Shown here: in pieces, positions 33,937 to 42,812 of the stretch
How positions within the stretch are numbered: position 1 is the stretch's first letter
Layout of the letters: every line of letters begins with the position of its first letter
Assembly (NCBI GenBank): GCA_964486055.1
Contig: CAZALE010000010.1
Span: 13,104 to 77,103 of the forward strand
DNA: 64,000 nucleotides
Source of the DNA: J014 sp964486055
GTDB lineage: Bacteria > Acidobacteriota > Blastocatellia > Pyrinomonadales > Pyrinomonadaceae
Direction of reading: 5' to 3'
Program-made: the position numbers and the translations under genes
The notes under the pieces: generated by a model
The model's database searches: none
Told to the model about the DNA's origin: nothing
What the model saw: only the letters and a program-made list of their open reading frames with translations

Positions 33937-34563
33937 TCACGATTGTTTTGGTTTGAAAAGTAAATTACGAAGTTTCATTCTCGCTTTGTGTAGTTGAGAC
34001 TTAGAGGTTCCGACGGAAAGTCCTAACATTTTAGCTATCTCTTCGTGTTCAAATCCTTGGACGTCGTGAAGCAAAAAAATTGTCTTATAACCCTTTGGCA
34101 ATTGAGCTATTGCTTTTTGTAAGGCTATTTTATCGATTATTTGAGATTTATGGTGTTCTGGAACGGGGACTACTGGCATTTCTCCATCTTCTGTGGTCTT
34201 TTCGTTCTGAATTTGTCTACGTCTAAAGTGCATCAGTACTTGGTTGACAGTTAAGCGATAAAGCCACGTAGAGAAGGCAGATTCACCGCGAAAACTGTCT
34301 AGTTTTCTGTATAGTTGAACGAAAACATCCTGTGTTAAGTCTTCAGCTTCGGAGGCATCGTTGAGCATTCTGAGGCATAAACCGTAAACTCGACGATAAT
34401 GGCGGCGATATAAAACCTCAAAAGCTTCTACGTCTCCTTCCCTAACCCTGCGTATCAATGAGACATCATCCGATTCTGTGAGTGGCTGTTCATTTATTGC
34501 TTGCTTAATTTTGTCTGTTACTGTATTTTCAGTTAGATCCAATGCCAATGAATCCGAATCCAT
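33937..34563 (-). CDS. RNA polymerase ECF sigma factor (RpoE-like)
   Basis: A 208-aa sigma-70-family protein. Region 2 is FEVLYRRHYRRVYGLCLRML with DLTQDVFVQLYRKL and FSTWLYRLTVNQ (promoter melting); region 4 is LPKGYKTIFLLHDVQGFEHE and the helix-turn-helix VGTSKSQLHKARMKLR. An N-terminal extension of about 35 residues precedes region 2. It is first in the sigma/anti-sigma/DUF4097/DUF4097 operon. The ATG at 34563 has AAGG about 8 nt upstream. Autoregulation is typical of the class, but I could not see a convincing ECF promoter upstream. Confidence 0.93.
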   Translation of the reverse strand: MDSDSLALDLTENTVTDKIKQAINEQPLTESDDVSLIRRVREGDVEAFEVLYRRHYRRVYGLCLRMLNDASEAEDLTQDVFVQLYRKLDSFRGESAFSTWLYRLTVNQVLMHFRRRQIQNEKTTEDGEMPVVPVPEHHKSQIIDKIALQKAIAQLPKGYKTIFLLHDVQGFEHEEIAKMLGLSVGTSKSQLHKARMKLRNLLFKPKQS

Positions 34564-34698
34564 TGTTTTACCTTAGCCCCCGTAGCTAAAAATCATCGCT
34601 TAAGATGGTTTGATCAAAAAATATAGTTGCTCTGACCAAAATCAATTTTACGTCTTTCTGCTCTTTTTTCAAATAAGCCTTTAACCTTAAACGAGTCT

Positions 34699-36261
34699 TT
34701 AGAGCCAATAATTTCTATCCAAAGAGCGGTACATTACAGCCTCTGCAACATGCCGAGACTTTATAATTTCACTTCCATCAAGGTCTGCTATCGTTCTAGC
34801 AACCTTTAAGATTCTGTCATGGGCACGGGCTGATAGTCCCTGCCTAATCATGGCCTGCTCCAATATTGCTTCCCCATCAGGATCTAAAATGCAATATTTG
34901 CGAATTTGTGAAGGACTCATTGACGCGTTAAAGAATATACCTTCGCCAGCAAATCGACGAAGCTGAATTTCTCGAGCCCCTATGACTCTTTCACGAATCG
35001 TAGCCGAACTCTCGCCAGATGCGATTTGTTTACCTCTAAGTTCTCTGAAGTTAACCGCTGGAACTTCTATATGAATATCAATGCGATCCAGCAACGGTCC
35101 AGAAATTTTAGCAACATAACGTTGAATTTGGGCAGGCGAGCATTTACATTCTCGATTTGAACCGAAATAACCGCAAGGACATGGATTCATAGCAGCTACC
35201 AAGGTGAAATTTGCCGGAAACGTCAAACTCATAGAGGCGCGGCTAATCGTAACCTTTTTATCTTCGAGCGGTTGCCTTAAAGCTTCAAGCACGCTTCTAT
35301 CAAACTCAGGTAATTCATCCAAGAATAGAACGCCGTTATGAGCTAAAGATACCTCACCTGGACGAGGTATAGCCCCACCACCAATCAATCCCGCATCCGA
35401 TATTGTGTGATGCGGACTGCGAAAAGGTCTTTCCGTGATGAGTCCTTTCTTCCCCGTGAGGCCAGCAACTGAGTGAATTTTTGTTATTTCTAGAGCTTCC
35501 TCGAATTCTAGAGGTGGTAAGATCGTAGGAAGTCTCTTCGCTAACATTGTTTTTCCAGATCCTGGAGAGCCAATCATTAACACATTGTGGCCGCCAGCAC
35601 TCGCTATTTCTAAGGCTCTTTTTGCTTGATATTGACCACGCACCTCGAGAAAATCAACTTTATAACTATTTCTATCAACTCTTAAGTCCTCTGGATTTAC
35701 CCTGAACGGTTCAATAGTCTGGCCCTTTTGAAGAGCTTGAATCAACTCTACTGCCTCACGAAGTGTCTTAACTGCATAAACCTCAACTCCTGTGACAACT
35801 GCAGCCTCATTCGCATTTTCTTCAGGAAGTATGAGTTTTCTTACTTTTTTGTCGCGTGCCATTAGCGCAATTGACAAAGCTCCTCGGATCGGCCTGACTC
35901 GCCCGTCTAAGGATAACTCCCCAACGCTTATCATCGAGTCTAGATTGTCTAAATTACCTAAATCACCATTCGCCCCCAAAATACCGATCGCGATAGGTAA
36001 ATCAAAACTAGCTCCCTCTTTGCGCACATCTGCTGGGGCCAGATTTATTGTTACCTTATGAAAAGGAAAGAAGAAAGAGCTATTAGTAATTGCAGCTCTG
36101 ATTCTCTCCCTCGATTCGCGCACCGCCAAGTCGGGTAAGCCAACTATCACAACCGGTGAAAACGCTTCTCCGTCACTTTTTATGGGAGTCAGATTTACTT
36201 CGATCTCGACTAAATCCGCATCTATTCCATAGACAGCCGATGATAAAGTCCTAAAAAGCAT
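34699..36261 (-). CDS. YifB/ComM-family Mg-chelatase-like AAA+ ATPase
   Basis: A 520-aa ATPase of the ComM/YifB family, a helicase that promotes branch migration of transforming DNA in natural competence. It shows the N-terminal ChlI-like domain (VEVNLTPIKSDGEAFSPVVI and KVTINLAPADVRKEGASFDL), Walker A GSPGSGKTMLAKRLP, Walker B VLFLDELPEFD, the PCPCGYFG segment and sensor region GPLLDRIDIHIEV, all standard. Length is normal. It starts with ATG at 36261 without a visible ribosome site. A type IV pilus with PilT is also encoded here, so competence is plausible but unproved. Confidence 0.92.
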   Translation of the reverse strand: MLFRTLSSAVYGIDADLVEIEVNLTPIKSDGEAFSPVVIVGLPDLAVRESRERIRAAITNSSFFFPFHKVTINLAPADVRKEGASFDLPIAIGILGANGDLGNLDNLDSMISVGELSLDGRVRPIRGALSIALMARDKKVRKLILPEENANEAAVVTGVEVYAVKTLREAVELIQALQKGQTIEPFRVNPEDLRVDRNSYKVDFLEVRGQYQAKRALEIASAGGHNVLMIGSPGSGKTMLAKRLPTILPPLEFEEALEITKIHSVAGLTGKKGLITERPFRSPHHTISDAGLIGGGAIPRPGEVSLAHNGVLFLDELPEFDRSVLEALRQPLEDKKVTISRASMSLTFPANFTLVAAMNPCPCGYFGSNRECKCSPAQIQRYVAKISGPLLDRIDIHIEVPAVNFRELRGKQIASGESSATIRERVIGAREIQLRRFAGEGIFFNASMSPSQIRKYCILDPDGEAILEQAMIRQGLSARAHDRILKVARTIADLDGSEIIKSRHVAEAVMYRSLDRNYWL

Positions 36262-36465
36262 AAGAGATTTTTAGCACCAAAATAATCATATATCAAAACT
36301 TCCTAAACATTAGCTGATAATTTTTCCATCTTCCCGGTAGCTTTTACCGACCTAATTCTCAGATCTCAGCATTGGATTTGGTAGCTGAGTTTAAGACTTT
36401 AATTAAAGTTTAAACTGGCTTAGGTTTAAGCAGTCTGAACTTAGATACACAGCTAGCAAAAACAA

Positions 36466-36498
36466 AAAATCGAGGCATTCATCAAATGCCTCGATTTT
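36466..36498 (-). terminator. Intrinsic terminator of the MltD-like gene
   Basis: A 14-bp stem: arm AAAATCGAGGCATT (36466-36479), loop CATCA, complement 36485-36498. It lies 20 bases beyond the stop of the leftward MltD-like gene, with A/T tracts on both sides. Confidence 0.8.
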
Positions 36499-36517
36499 AA
36501 AGAATCACAAGAGGTGT

Positions 36518-38317
36518 CTACGGAAGCCTTACCACAGCGCCCGGCGAAAGTGGCTCATCTGGTAACTTTCCATTTAACTTCCCAGTTTCTGCTACTGATA
36601 CTTTATATCTTTCAGCTATTTTCCTTATAGTGTCGCCTTTTTGAGCTCTAATAACTTTTGGTTTTGCCTTCGGGACTGTGCTTTCAGGGTTGTTAGTGCT
36701 GGCGGCTGGACGTTGATATGTGGTGCGCTGTATATTCCTAGTCATAGGAACGACAATCTTACCTTGCTTCGGTATCTCATTTCCGTTTATCGCTTTCAGT
36801 TGGTCGGGTGAAACTCCTAATCTACGAGCCACATCATCTATAGTTTCCCCAGACAAAACTTTTACGACTGCGAGATTGTCTTGATTAACAGCCCGTGCCT
36901 TTCTTAAGACTGCAACCACATCATTCGCTTTTCCTTTCGGAACACGAACGATGTACGGTTCTGGCGGTGTTTTACCGGTGCGGAATTCGGGATTAAGGTA
37001 CCTTATAAACTCAACTGTCGTATCAGCTGCTTGAGCAACTAGAGATAGACTGGTCATTGGCGGGACTCTTACCAAATCGTATTCTAGCGGGCGAGCCGGT
37101 CTTATGTGAGCAAAACCATATCTATGTGGATTGTTAGCTATCAAAATAGTGGCAAGAATACTGGGAACATAATTTCTGGTTTCTAGAGGAAGATAAGGAT
37201 AAGCATACCAGAAATTAGCCACGCCAGCTCGTGCGATCGCTCTATCCACATTACCTTCACCAGAATTGTATGCTGCCAAGGCCAGCTCCCAATTACCATT
37301 GTAACGATCAGCTAAAAACTTAAGGTATCGAGCTGCTGCACGCGTTGCTGCTTCAAAACTATTTCTCTCGTCTATGTGGACGTTTTGACGAAGTCCGAAC
37401 CTTGAGCCAGTACTTGGGATAAATTGCCATAATCCCGATGCAGCAGCACGAGATAAAGCCGTCGGCTTCCACATGCTCTCCACTTGTCCAAGCCAAACTA
37501 AGTTTTCAGGCAAACCTTCCTCACGAAAGATGCGCCGCGCCATTCTTATGAAAAGTCCACTCCTATACAGCCCAGTTTCCATCGTCTGACGGCCACGCCC
37601 TTGATAATAGTTTATGAATTGCTGGATCATTGGATGAGCTTGGAAACTGAAACCTAAGGAGCGATTTTCAGCTGTTAGTTTTATAACTTCATATTGCGCC
37701 GTATCTACCTGTTGCTCCTCTGGGGTTAATTCCAATTTGGCAAGTTCGTCTAGAGGCGACGGCTCAAATGATTGGCTTTCAAGTCCGTATTTCCTATCTT
37801 GTAACGCCGTAATGCTCTCGTCTTTTGATTCGATTAAAGTATCTGTATTCCTAAACTCATCCTTGTTGGTCACCGAAAATATAAGTTTATTTATGTCGGC
37901 AATGAGGCGATCGTCTATGTCATTATCCGGAATGTTATCCTTGTCCCATCGACACGTTAAAATCAAGAATTTTATATCTGGCTTATAGGCAGGTGACGGG
38001 AACTCGATTCGATAAATGGTTTCGATTAACTGAGTATAACAAGCTTGGAAAGGTCCTCCAGCTCTATTTATGTTTATGCCGGATTCTAGGAATAGTTCAA
38101 CAGAACGGTTAAATTCTTCCTTCGCTTCTTTTAGTTGATTTTTTTGTAGCTTCAGGAGCCCCAGCTTAAATCTTCTACCTGCTTCTGGAGATATCTCTTT
38201 AAATTTTGCCTCCAATTCGTTAGCAGGCTGTATATTACTCAAGCCAGAATTTTGCCTCTGCGCAAAAGTCAGTGATGTAAATATGAAAACAAGGGTTATT
38301 AATAAAAGCTTTCTCAT
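36518..38317 (-). CDS. MltD-like lytic transglycosylase with two LysM domains
   Basis: A 599-aa exported peptidoglycan hydrolase. Signal peptide (1-19); a helical N-terminal part (about 20-230) of unknown role with a short TPR-like stretch; an SLT domain (about 245-420) with the catalytic Glu in LGQVESMWKPTALS, AASGLWQFIPSTG and AAYNSGEGNV; then two LysM repeats (KVLSGETIDDVARRLGVS and RAQKGDTIRKIAERYKVS) that bind glycan. It cleaves glycan strands to make room for growth or for envelope machines. Its own promoter and terminator suggest a single-gene transcript. Confidence 0.92.
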   Translation of the reverse strand: MRKLLLITLVFIFTSLTFAQRQNSGLSNIQPANELEAKFKEISPEAGRRFKLGLLKLQKNQLKEAKEEFNRSVELFLESGININRAGGPFQACYTQLIETIYRIEFPSPAYKPDIKFLILTCRWDKDNIPDNDIDDRLIADINKLIFSVTNKDEFRNTDTLIESKDESITALQDRKYGLESQSFEPSPLDELAKLELTPEEQQVDTAQYEVIKLTAENRSLGFSFQAHPMIQQFINYYQGRGRQTMETGLYRSGLFIRMARRIFREEGLPENLVWLGQVESMWKPTALSRAAASGLWQFIPSTGSRFGLRQNVHIDERNSFEAATRAAARYLKFLADRYNGNWELALAAYNSGEGNVDRAIARAGVANFWYAYPYLPLETRNYVPSILATILIANNPHRYGFAHIRPARPLEYDLVRVPPMTSLSLVAQAADTTVEFIRYLNPEFRTGKTPPEPYIVRVPKGKANDVVAVLRKARAVNQDNLAVVKVLSGETIDDVARRLGVSPDQLKAINGNEIPKQGKIVVPMTRNIQRTTYQRPAASTNNPESTVPKAKPKVIRAQKGDTIRKIAERYKVSVAETGKLNGKLPDEPLSPGAVVRLP

Positions 38318-38664
38318 AATGCCTTCAACATAGTCAAATACTCATAATAAGCAAACACTTCCACCTCTAAGGTTGCGAATTTAATTATACTTTACTACAG
38401 AAGTAAAACTCAAGACATTTTACAGATAAAAATCACAGTTTTAATGGCTGCCGGTTAATTTGCCGAGTTTTTTATTGTGTGATTCGATAGCTTTTGCTAC
38501 GCATGAGATGTTTTTTGGATAAAGTGAATCTGAGAAGAACATCGATGAGTGCAGAGGATATATCAGGTTTATCAGAAGAAAAGGTTTATTTTGACTACTC
38601 CGAGCCCTTTAATATTTAATGCTTCAGCAAAAGGACTCTATCATTTGTTGATTTATCGCAGGAT
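38318..38664. other. 347-bp intergenic region between lon and the MltD-like gene
   Basis: Both flanking genes are leftward. The right part contains no clear lon terminator (a short duplicated TTTATCGC word lies at 38650-38668). The left part holds a good minus-strand promoter at 38384-38413. Nothing else was recognised. Confidence 0.5.
38384..38413 (-). promoter_or_regulatory. MltD-like gene promoter with operator-like dyad in the spacer
   Basis: Minus strand: TTGAGT (38408-38413), 18-bp spacer, TATAAT (38384-38389). Between the hexamers lies TTTACT-TCTGT-AGTAAA, a 6-bp inverted repeat with a 5-bp centre that would let a dimeric repressor block RNA polymerase. Confidence 0.6.
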
Positions 38665-41058
38665 TTATCGCTTTTTGTTTTTCTCGATCAAGGCTTCACG
38701 GAAAACCTGTCTTACGTTATCTACAAATACGAAATTTAAATCATTCAGAACTTCTTTGGGTATATCCTCGAGATCTTTTTTGTTTTGTTCGGGCAATATT
38801 ACTTTTTTGATTTTTGCTCGTCTTGCTGCCAGCATTTTTTCCTTTATGCCGCCAACCGGGAGGACATTACCTCGAAGGGTTATTTCTCCGGTCATGGCGA
38901 TATCTTTACGGATCGGCTGTCCTGATAAAACGGAGACTATTGCTGTGGCCAGAGTGATGCCAGCACTCGGTCCATCCTTCGGTATGGCACCTTCTGGAAT
39001 ATGAACGTGGATGTCGTAATTGTCAAAATCATCTTCATTTATGCCAAATTCTTTCGCTTTCGCACGCGCATAGGAATAAGCAGCGCGTGCTGATTCTTGC
39101 ATTATCTCTCCTAATTGGCCAGTTAGAACCAGATTACCTTTACCTTTCATTTTAAGAGCTTCGATGAATAAAATATCGCCGCCGAATGCAGTCCAGGCAA
39201 GCCCTGTAGCAACTCCAATCTGGTTTTTTTTCAAAGCAGTCTCGATGAAAACTTTAGGAGCACCTAAAAATTCATGCAGATTTTCCTTAGATACTCTAAC
39301 CGGGTTAAAATTACCTTCCATCAATGCTTTTTGTTTTGCAACTTTTCTGCATATCTTACCCAATTCTCTTTCTAATTGCCTCAAGCCAGCTTCCTCAGTG
39401 TACTGATTTATTATGGAGAGAAGAGCCTTTTTGTATATTATTAAATCCCCCTTTTCAAGGCCATTCTCTTGAATTTGTTTAGGCAGAAGATGTCGCTTGG
39501 CTATTTCCAGTTTTTCCTCCTCTGTATACCCGGCTATTGTTATGACTTCCATTCTGTCCAATAAGGCAGGTTGGATAGTATCTAAAACATTTGCAGTAGT
39601 CATGAATATGACGTTTGAGAGGTCAAATGAAACACCTAGGTAGTTATCTCTGAAAGTCGCATTTTGCTCAGGGTCTAAAACTTCCAACAAGGCAGACGAT
39701 GGGTCACCTCGAAAATCGGATCCGACCTTATCAATTTCATCTAGCATTATTAGCGGATTATTTGTACCAGCTTGTTGGATTGCTTGTATTATTCTGCCAG
39801 GCATTGCGCCAACATATGTTCGACGGTGCCCTCTTATTTCGGCTTCATCGTGCAATCCGCCCAAACTTAGTCTGACAAATTTTCGATTCAAAGCCCTAGC
39901 TATTGAGCGCCCCAATGAAGTTTTTCCGACGCCTGGAGGACCAACTAAGCAGAGAATCGAACCCTTAGGTTTTTCCTTTAGTTTCCTGACGGCCAGATAC
40001 TCGATTATCCTTTCTTTTACCTTTTCTAATCCGTAGTGATCTTCGTCGAGTATTTTCTGGGCTTTTGTGAGATTTAGGTTGTCCTTTGATGACTTTGACC
40101 ATGGTAATTCCACCATTGTATCCAGCCAGTTGCGGAGTGTGGCTGTTTCTGCAGTATCAGGATTCATTCTTTCCAGCTTTTTTAGCTGTTTTAATGCTTC
40201 CTCCTCCGCGTGAGGCGGCATTTTCGCTTTTTTGATTTTTTCCTTATATTGCTCTATCTCTTCGTATAACTCATTCCCCTCGCCTAACTCAGCCTGAATG
40301 GCCTTTAATTGTTGGCGCAAAAAATACTCTCTCTGAGAGCGATCGATATCAGCCCTGGCTTGGATGTTTATGTCCTGCTGTACCATCAGAATCTCTATCT
40401 CTTTGCTGAGCAATTCATTGACTTTTCTGAGGCGTTCTACCGGATCGATCGTCTCTAATATCAATTGTGCATCTTCAATCTTTAGGTCCAGGTTAGACGC
40501 CGAAAAATCCGCTAATCTGCCTGGATCCTCTAAATTAGAGATGACTGATAGAACCTCGGGTGAAATCTCCTTACCCAATGTAACAGCCCTTTCCATGAGG
40601 CTTTTGATGTTACGCATTAGGGCTTCAATCTCGACAGATTTTTTCGATATGGAGGGTTCGGTAATCGGTTCAATTTTCGCGCAAAGATAGCTTTGTTTTG
40701 GAATTATTGACCTTATTTTGACCCTCAAAAGTCCTTGCACAAGTATTCTTATTCTTCCGTCTGGGAGATTTAGCTTGCGCATGACAACTGAAACAGTACC
40801 AACGCCGTAGAGATCTTTCTCAGCAGGCTCCTCGATCTCTGCATCCTTTTGAGCTACTAATACTATCATTCGATTTGCTGCAAGTGCTTCATCAATTGCC
40901 TTTATGGAGCGTTCTCTAGAGACAAATAGAGGAACGATCATGAATGGATAAATCACGATATCGCGCAATGGTAGGGCAGGCAATTCTGACGGAAGATCAG
41001 CCTGTACCTCACTTAATCCAGTAGTATCACCTGCTAAGTTTATTACTTCCTCTGGCAT
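38665..41058 (-). CDS. lon: ATP-dependent protease La (Lon)
   Basis: A 797-aa soluble AAA+ protease for damaged and regulatory proteins. N-terminal LON domain (LPALPLRDIVIYPFMIVPLF), central coiled region, Walker A GPPGVGKTSLG, Walker B LIMLDEIDK and the C-terminal protease domain with the catalytic dyad Ser698 (DGPSAG) and Lys741 (GGIKEK). Length and layout match LonA. It is followed on the minus strand by a possible promoter for the MltD-like gene and preceded by nrdR, 19 bp away, a common neighbour pair in some phyla only by chance. Confidence 0.97.
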   Translation of the reverse strand: MPEEVINLAGDTTGLSEVQADLPSELPALPLRDIVIYPFMIVPLFVSRERSIKAIDEALAANRMIVLVAQKDAEIEEPAEKDLYGVGTVSVVMRKLNLPDGRIRILVQGLLRVKIRSIIPKQSYLCAKIEPITEPSISKKSVEIEALMRNIKSLMERAVTLGKEISPEVLSVISNLEDPGRLADFSASNLDLKIEDAQLILETIDPVERLRKVNELLSKEIEILMVQQDINIQARADIDRSQREYFLRQQLKAIQAELGEGNELYEEIEQYKEKIKKAKMPPHAEEEALKQLKKLERMNPDTAETATLRNWLDTMVELPWSKSSKDNLNLTKAQKILDEDHYGLEKVKERIIEYLAVRKLKEKPKGSILCLVGPPGVGKTSLGRSIARALNRKFVRLSLGGLHDEAEIRGHRRTYVGAMPGRIIQAIQQAGTNNPLIMLDEIDKVGSDFRGDPSSALLEVLDPEQNATFRDNYLGVSFDLSNVIFMTTANVLDTIQPALLDRMEVITIAGYTEEEKLEIAKRHLLPKQIQENGLEKGDLIIYKKALLSIINQYTEEAGLRQLERELGKICRKVAKQKALMEGNFNPVRVSKENLHEFLGAPKVFIETALKKNQIGVATGLAWTAFGGDILFIEALKMKGKGNLVLTGQLGEIMQESARAAYSYARAKAKEFGINEDDFDNYDIHVHIPEGAIPKDGPSAGITLATAIVSVLSGQPIRKDIAMTGEITLRGNVLPVGGIKEKMLAARRAKIKKVILPEQNKKDLEDIPKEVLNDLNFVFVDNVRQVFREALIEKNKKR

Positions 41059-41077
41059 AAAACCTCAAACCGTGACC

Positions 41078-41527
41078 TTAATTCTCTTCAGTTTTGGTTA
41101 TTTTCACAAAATCGTCTTCTGTTTGAAATTCCAGGTAAACTGATGCGAAACGCACGTATGCTACCTTATCTATCTTTTTCAAACTCTGCATGATTATCTC
41201 CCCGATTTTAGACGTTGGAAATTCTCTCTCTGGTGCTTCTTGTACTCTGCGCTCGACCTCATCAACGATAGCCTGTAGTTGCATAGGTGAAACAGGTCTC
41301 TTCTCACAAGCTCGCATCAATCCATTCATTACCTTATCTCTATCGAATGGCTCACGGCTACCATCCTTCTTAATAACCATGTATGGAATTTCTTCTATTT
41401 TTTCGTATGTCGTAAATCTTCTACCACAGGCAAAACATTCTCTACGCCTGCGGATTTCTCTGCCTTCCTTAAGTTCCCTGGAATCTACGACCTTGTCCTC
41501 TAAGTGGCCACAGAAAGGGCATCTCAT
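41078..41527 (-). CDS. nrdR: Transcriptional repressor NrdR
   Basis: A 149-aa ATP/dATP-sensing repressor of ribonucleotide reductase genes. It shows the N-terminal zinc ribbon (C3, C6, C31, C34 in RCPFC and CFACGRRFTTYE) and an ATP-cone (VIKKDGSREPFDRDKVMNGL, ACEKRP). Normal length. No nrd genes are in the window. It lies 6 bp downstream of the flippase-like gene and 19 bp upstream of lon, so all three may be one transcript. Confidence 0.95.
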   Translation of the reverse strand: MRCPFCGHLEDKVVDSRELKEGREIRRRRECFACGRRFTTYEKIEEIPYMVIKKDGSREPFDRDKVMNGLMRACEKRPVSPMQLQAIVDEVERRVQEAPEREFPTSKIGEIIMQSLKKIDKVAYVRFASVYLEFQTEDDFVKITKTEEN

Positions 41528-41533
41528 AAACCA

Positions 41534-42688
41534 TCACTCGACCGAGTATTGTAAAATAGTCTTCTCCTCTTGCTCCCTACTATTCGTATCATCAGAAATT
41601 TCGCTAACGGCTTGCTCAACTGGGTGTTCTGATAAATCAAGCATATGCTTAAAGCCAGACAGGCTTAGATCACCATGCAAAAAGTAATAAAATCCAAAAA
41701 TCAGGGCAGGAGCAAAATACACGAGATGCATAACGATCGCCACGGCAGCTGATTCCTCACGTCCTATGCCTAAAAAGATTAGACTTCCTGCAGTTGCAGT
41801 ATGAAAGGCTCCAGCTGCGCCACCTGGAGTTGGGATCACTGAGCTAAATGCAGCAAATCCCATGATAAAGAGAGCATCGGTCAAAGTCAGAGGCAATTGA
41901 AAAGCCATCAGTACAAGCCATGTTGGTAATGCTATCGAAAACCACAAAGCCAGCGTCCAGAAAATAGCTAGCATGCTTTGTTTTTTATCATGCAGGATGT
42001 TCAGCGCGGAAGCTAATTGTTTCAATAAACTCATCGTAATAAGTGCCAATTTTTTTGGCACAAATCTGATCTGCAAGACTTTCTCGGCTATTCGGATAAA
42101 TTGCTTAGAAATTTTAGCGTAGATAAAAAGTAAGCCGATACTTGAAAAAATGACTGCGAAAATTATCCAACCTGTAGTTTTAACAAATGCGAAATCTTGC
42201 TCTCGCCCTGGCGGAGGTGTGAACCATATTAAATTGAATGCAAAAAAACTGATGAGAGATGCGAAATCCAAAATTCTTTCCACCATCAATGTCACCAATG
42301 CAGCAGAGGGTCGCACTCTTTTATCGCGCATCGGCAACCACATAGGGCGTACGATTTCCCCCATTCTTCCAACTAAGAATACAGCTGCGAATCCTACAGT
42401 TGTAGTGGCGAAAAGTTCCTTCATGGAAGATTCTGTTATGGGTGAAAGTAAAACTTGCCATCTTTTTGCCCTCAACCAGTAACCGAAGGAAATGATAGCT
42501 ACTGCTAACGCTAGGTAATAGACATTTGCCTTTCTAAGGCTACGATTCACTTCAGCCCAATCAAGATTTCTTCCGAAAAACCAAATGATCAATATTGCCA
42601 GTAAAAAAAGAAGTGAAAATTTTACGTACTTACGCAAGGTCACTTCCTCGCCTCTCAGATTTTCTATATAGAATAACTTATTTTTCAC
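41534..42688 (-). CDS. Lysylphosphatidylglycerol synthase TM-region / UPF0104 family membrane protein
   Basis: A 384-aa polytopic membrane protein (about eight hydrophobic helices) of the UPF0104/AglD-like family. Landmarks are SFGYWLRAKRWQVLL, the FLVGRMGEIVRP loop and GGAAGAFH, which are typical. Homologues include flippase-like proteins and the membrane half of MprF; the catalytic synthase half is absent here. The start is a GTG at 42688; a GTG at 42643, preceded by a GAGGCGAGGA site, is a good alternative that removes 15 residues. The C-terminal 45 residues are hydrophilic and acidic. Confidence 0.8.
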   Translation of the reverse strand: MKNKLFYIENLRGEEVTLRKYVKFSLLFLLAILIIWFFGRNLDWAEVNRSLRKANVYYLALAVAIISFGYWLRAKRWQVLLSPITESSMKELFATTTVGFAAVFLVGRMGEIVRPMWLPMRDKRVRPSAALVTLMVERILDFASLISFFAFNLIWFTPPPGREQDFAFVKTTGWIIFAVIFSSIGLLFIYAKISKQFIRIAEKVLQIRFVPKKLALITMSLLKQLASALNILHDKKQSMLAIFWTLALWFSIALPTWLVLMAFQLPLTLTDALFIMGFAAFSSVIPTPGGAAGAFHTATAGSLIFLGIGREESAAVAIVMHLVYFAPALIFGFYYFLHGDLSLSGFKHMLDLSEHPVEQAVSEISDDTNSREQEEKTILQYSVE

Positions 42689-42812
42689 TAAAATGTAAGT
42701 TAGGCAAATTTTCCTTGAAGAACAGGATGAAAATTCTTAAACTTGTATCATCTACATAGCTTCTAAGTTTGTATGTGAGAAGTGATCCAAATTTTAGATA
42801 AGGAGACAAAGG

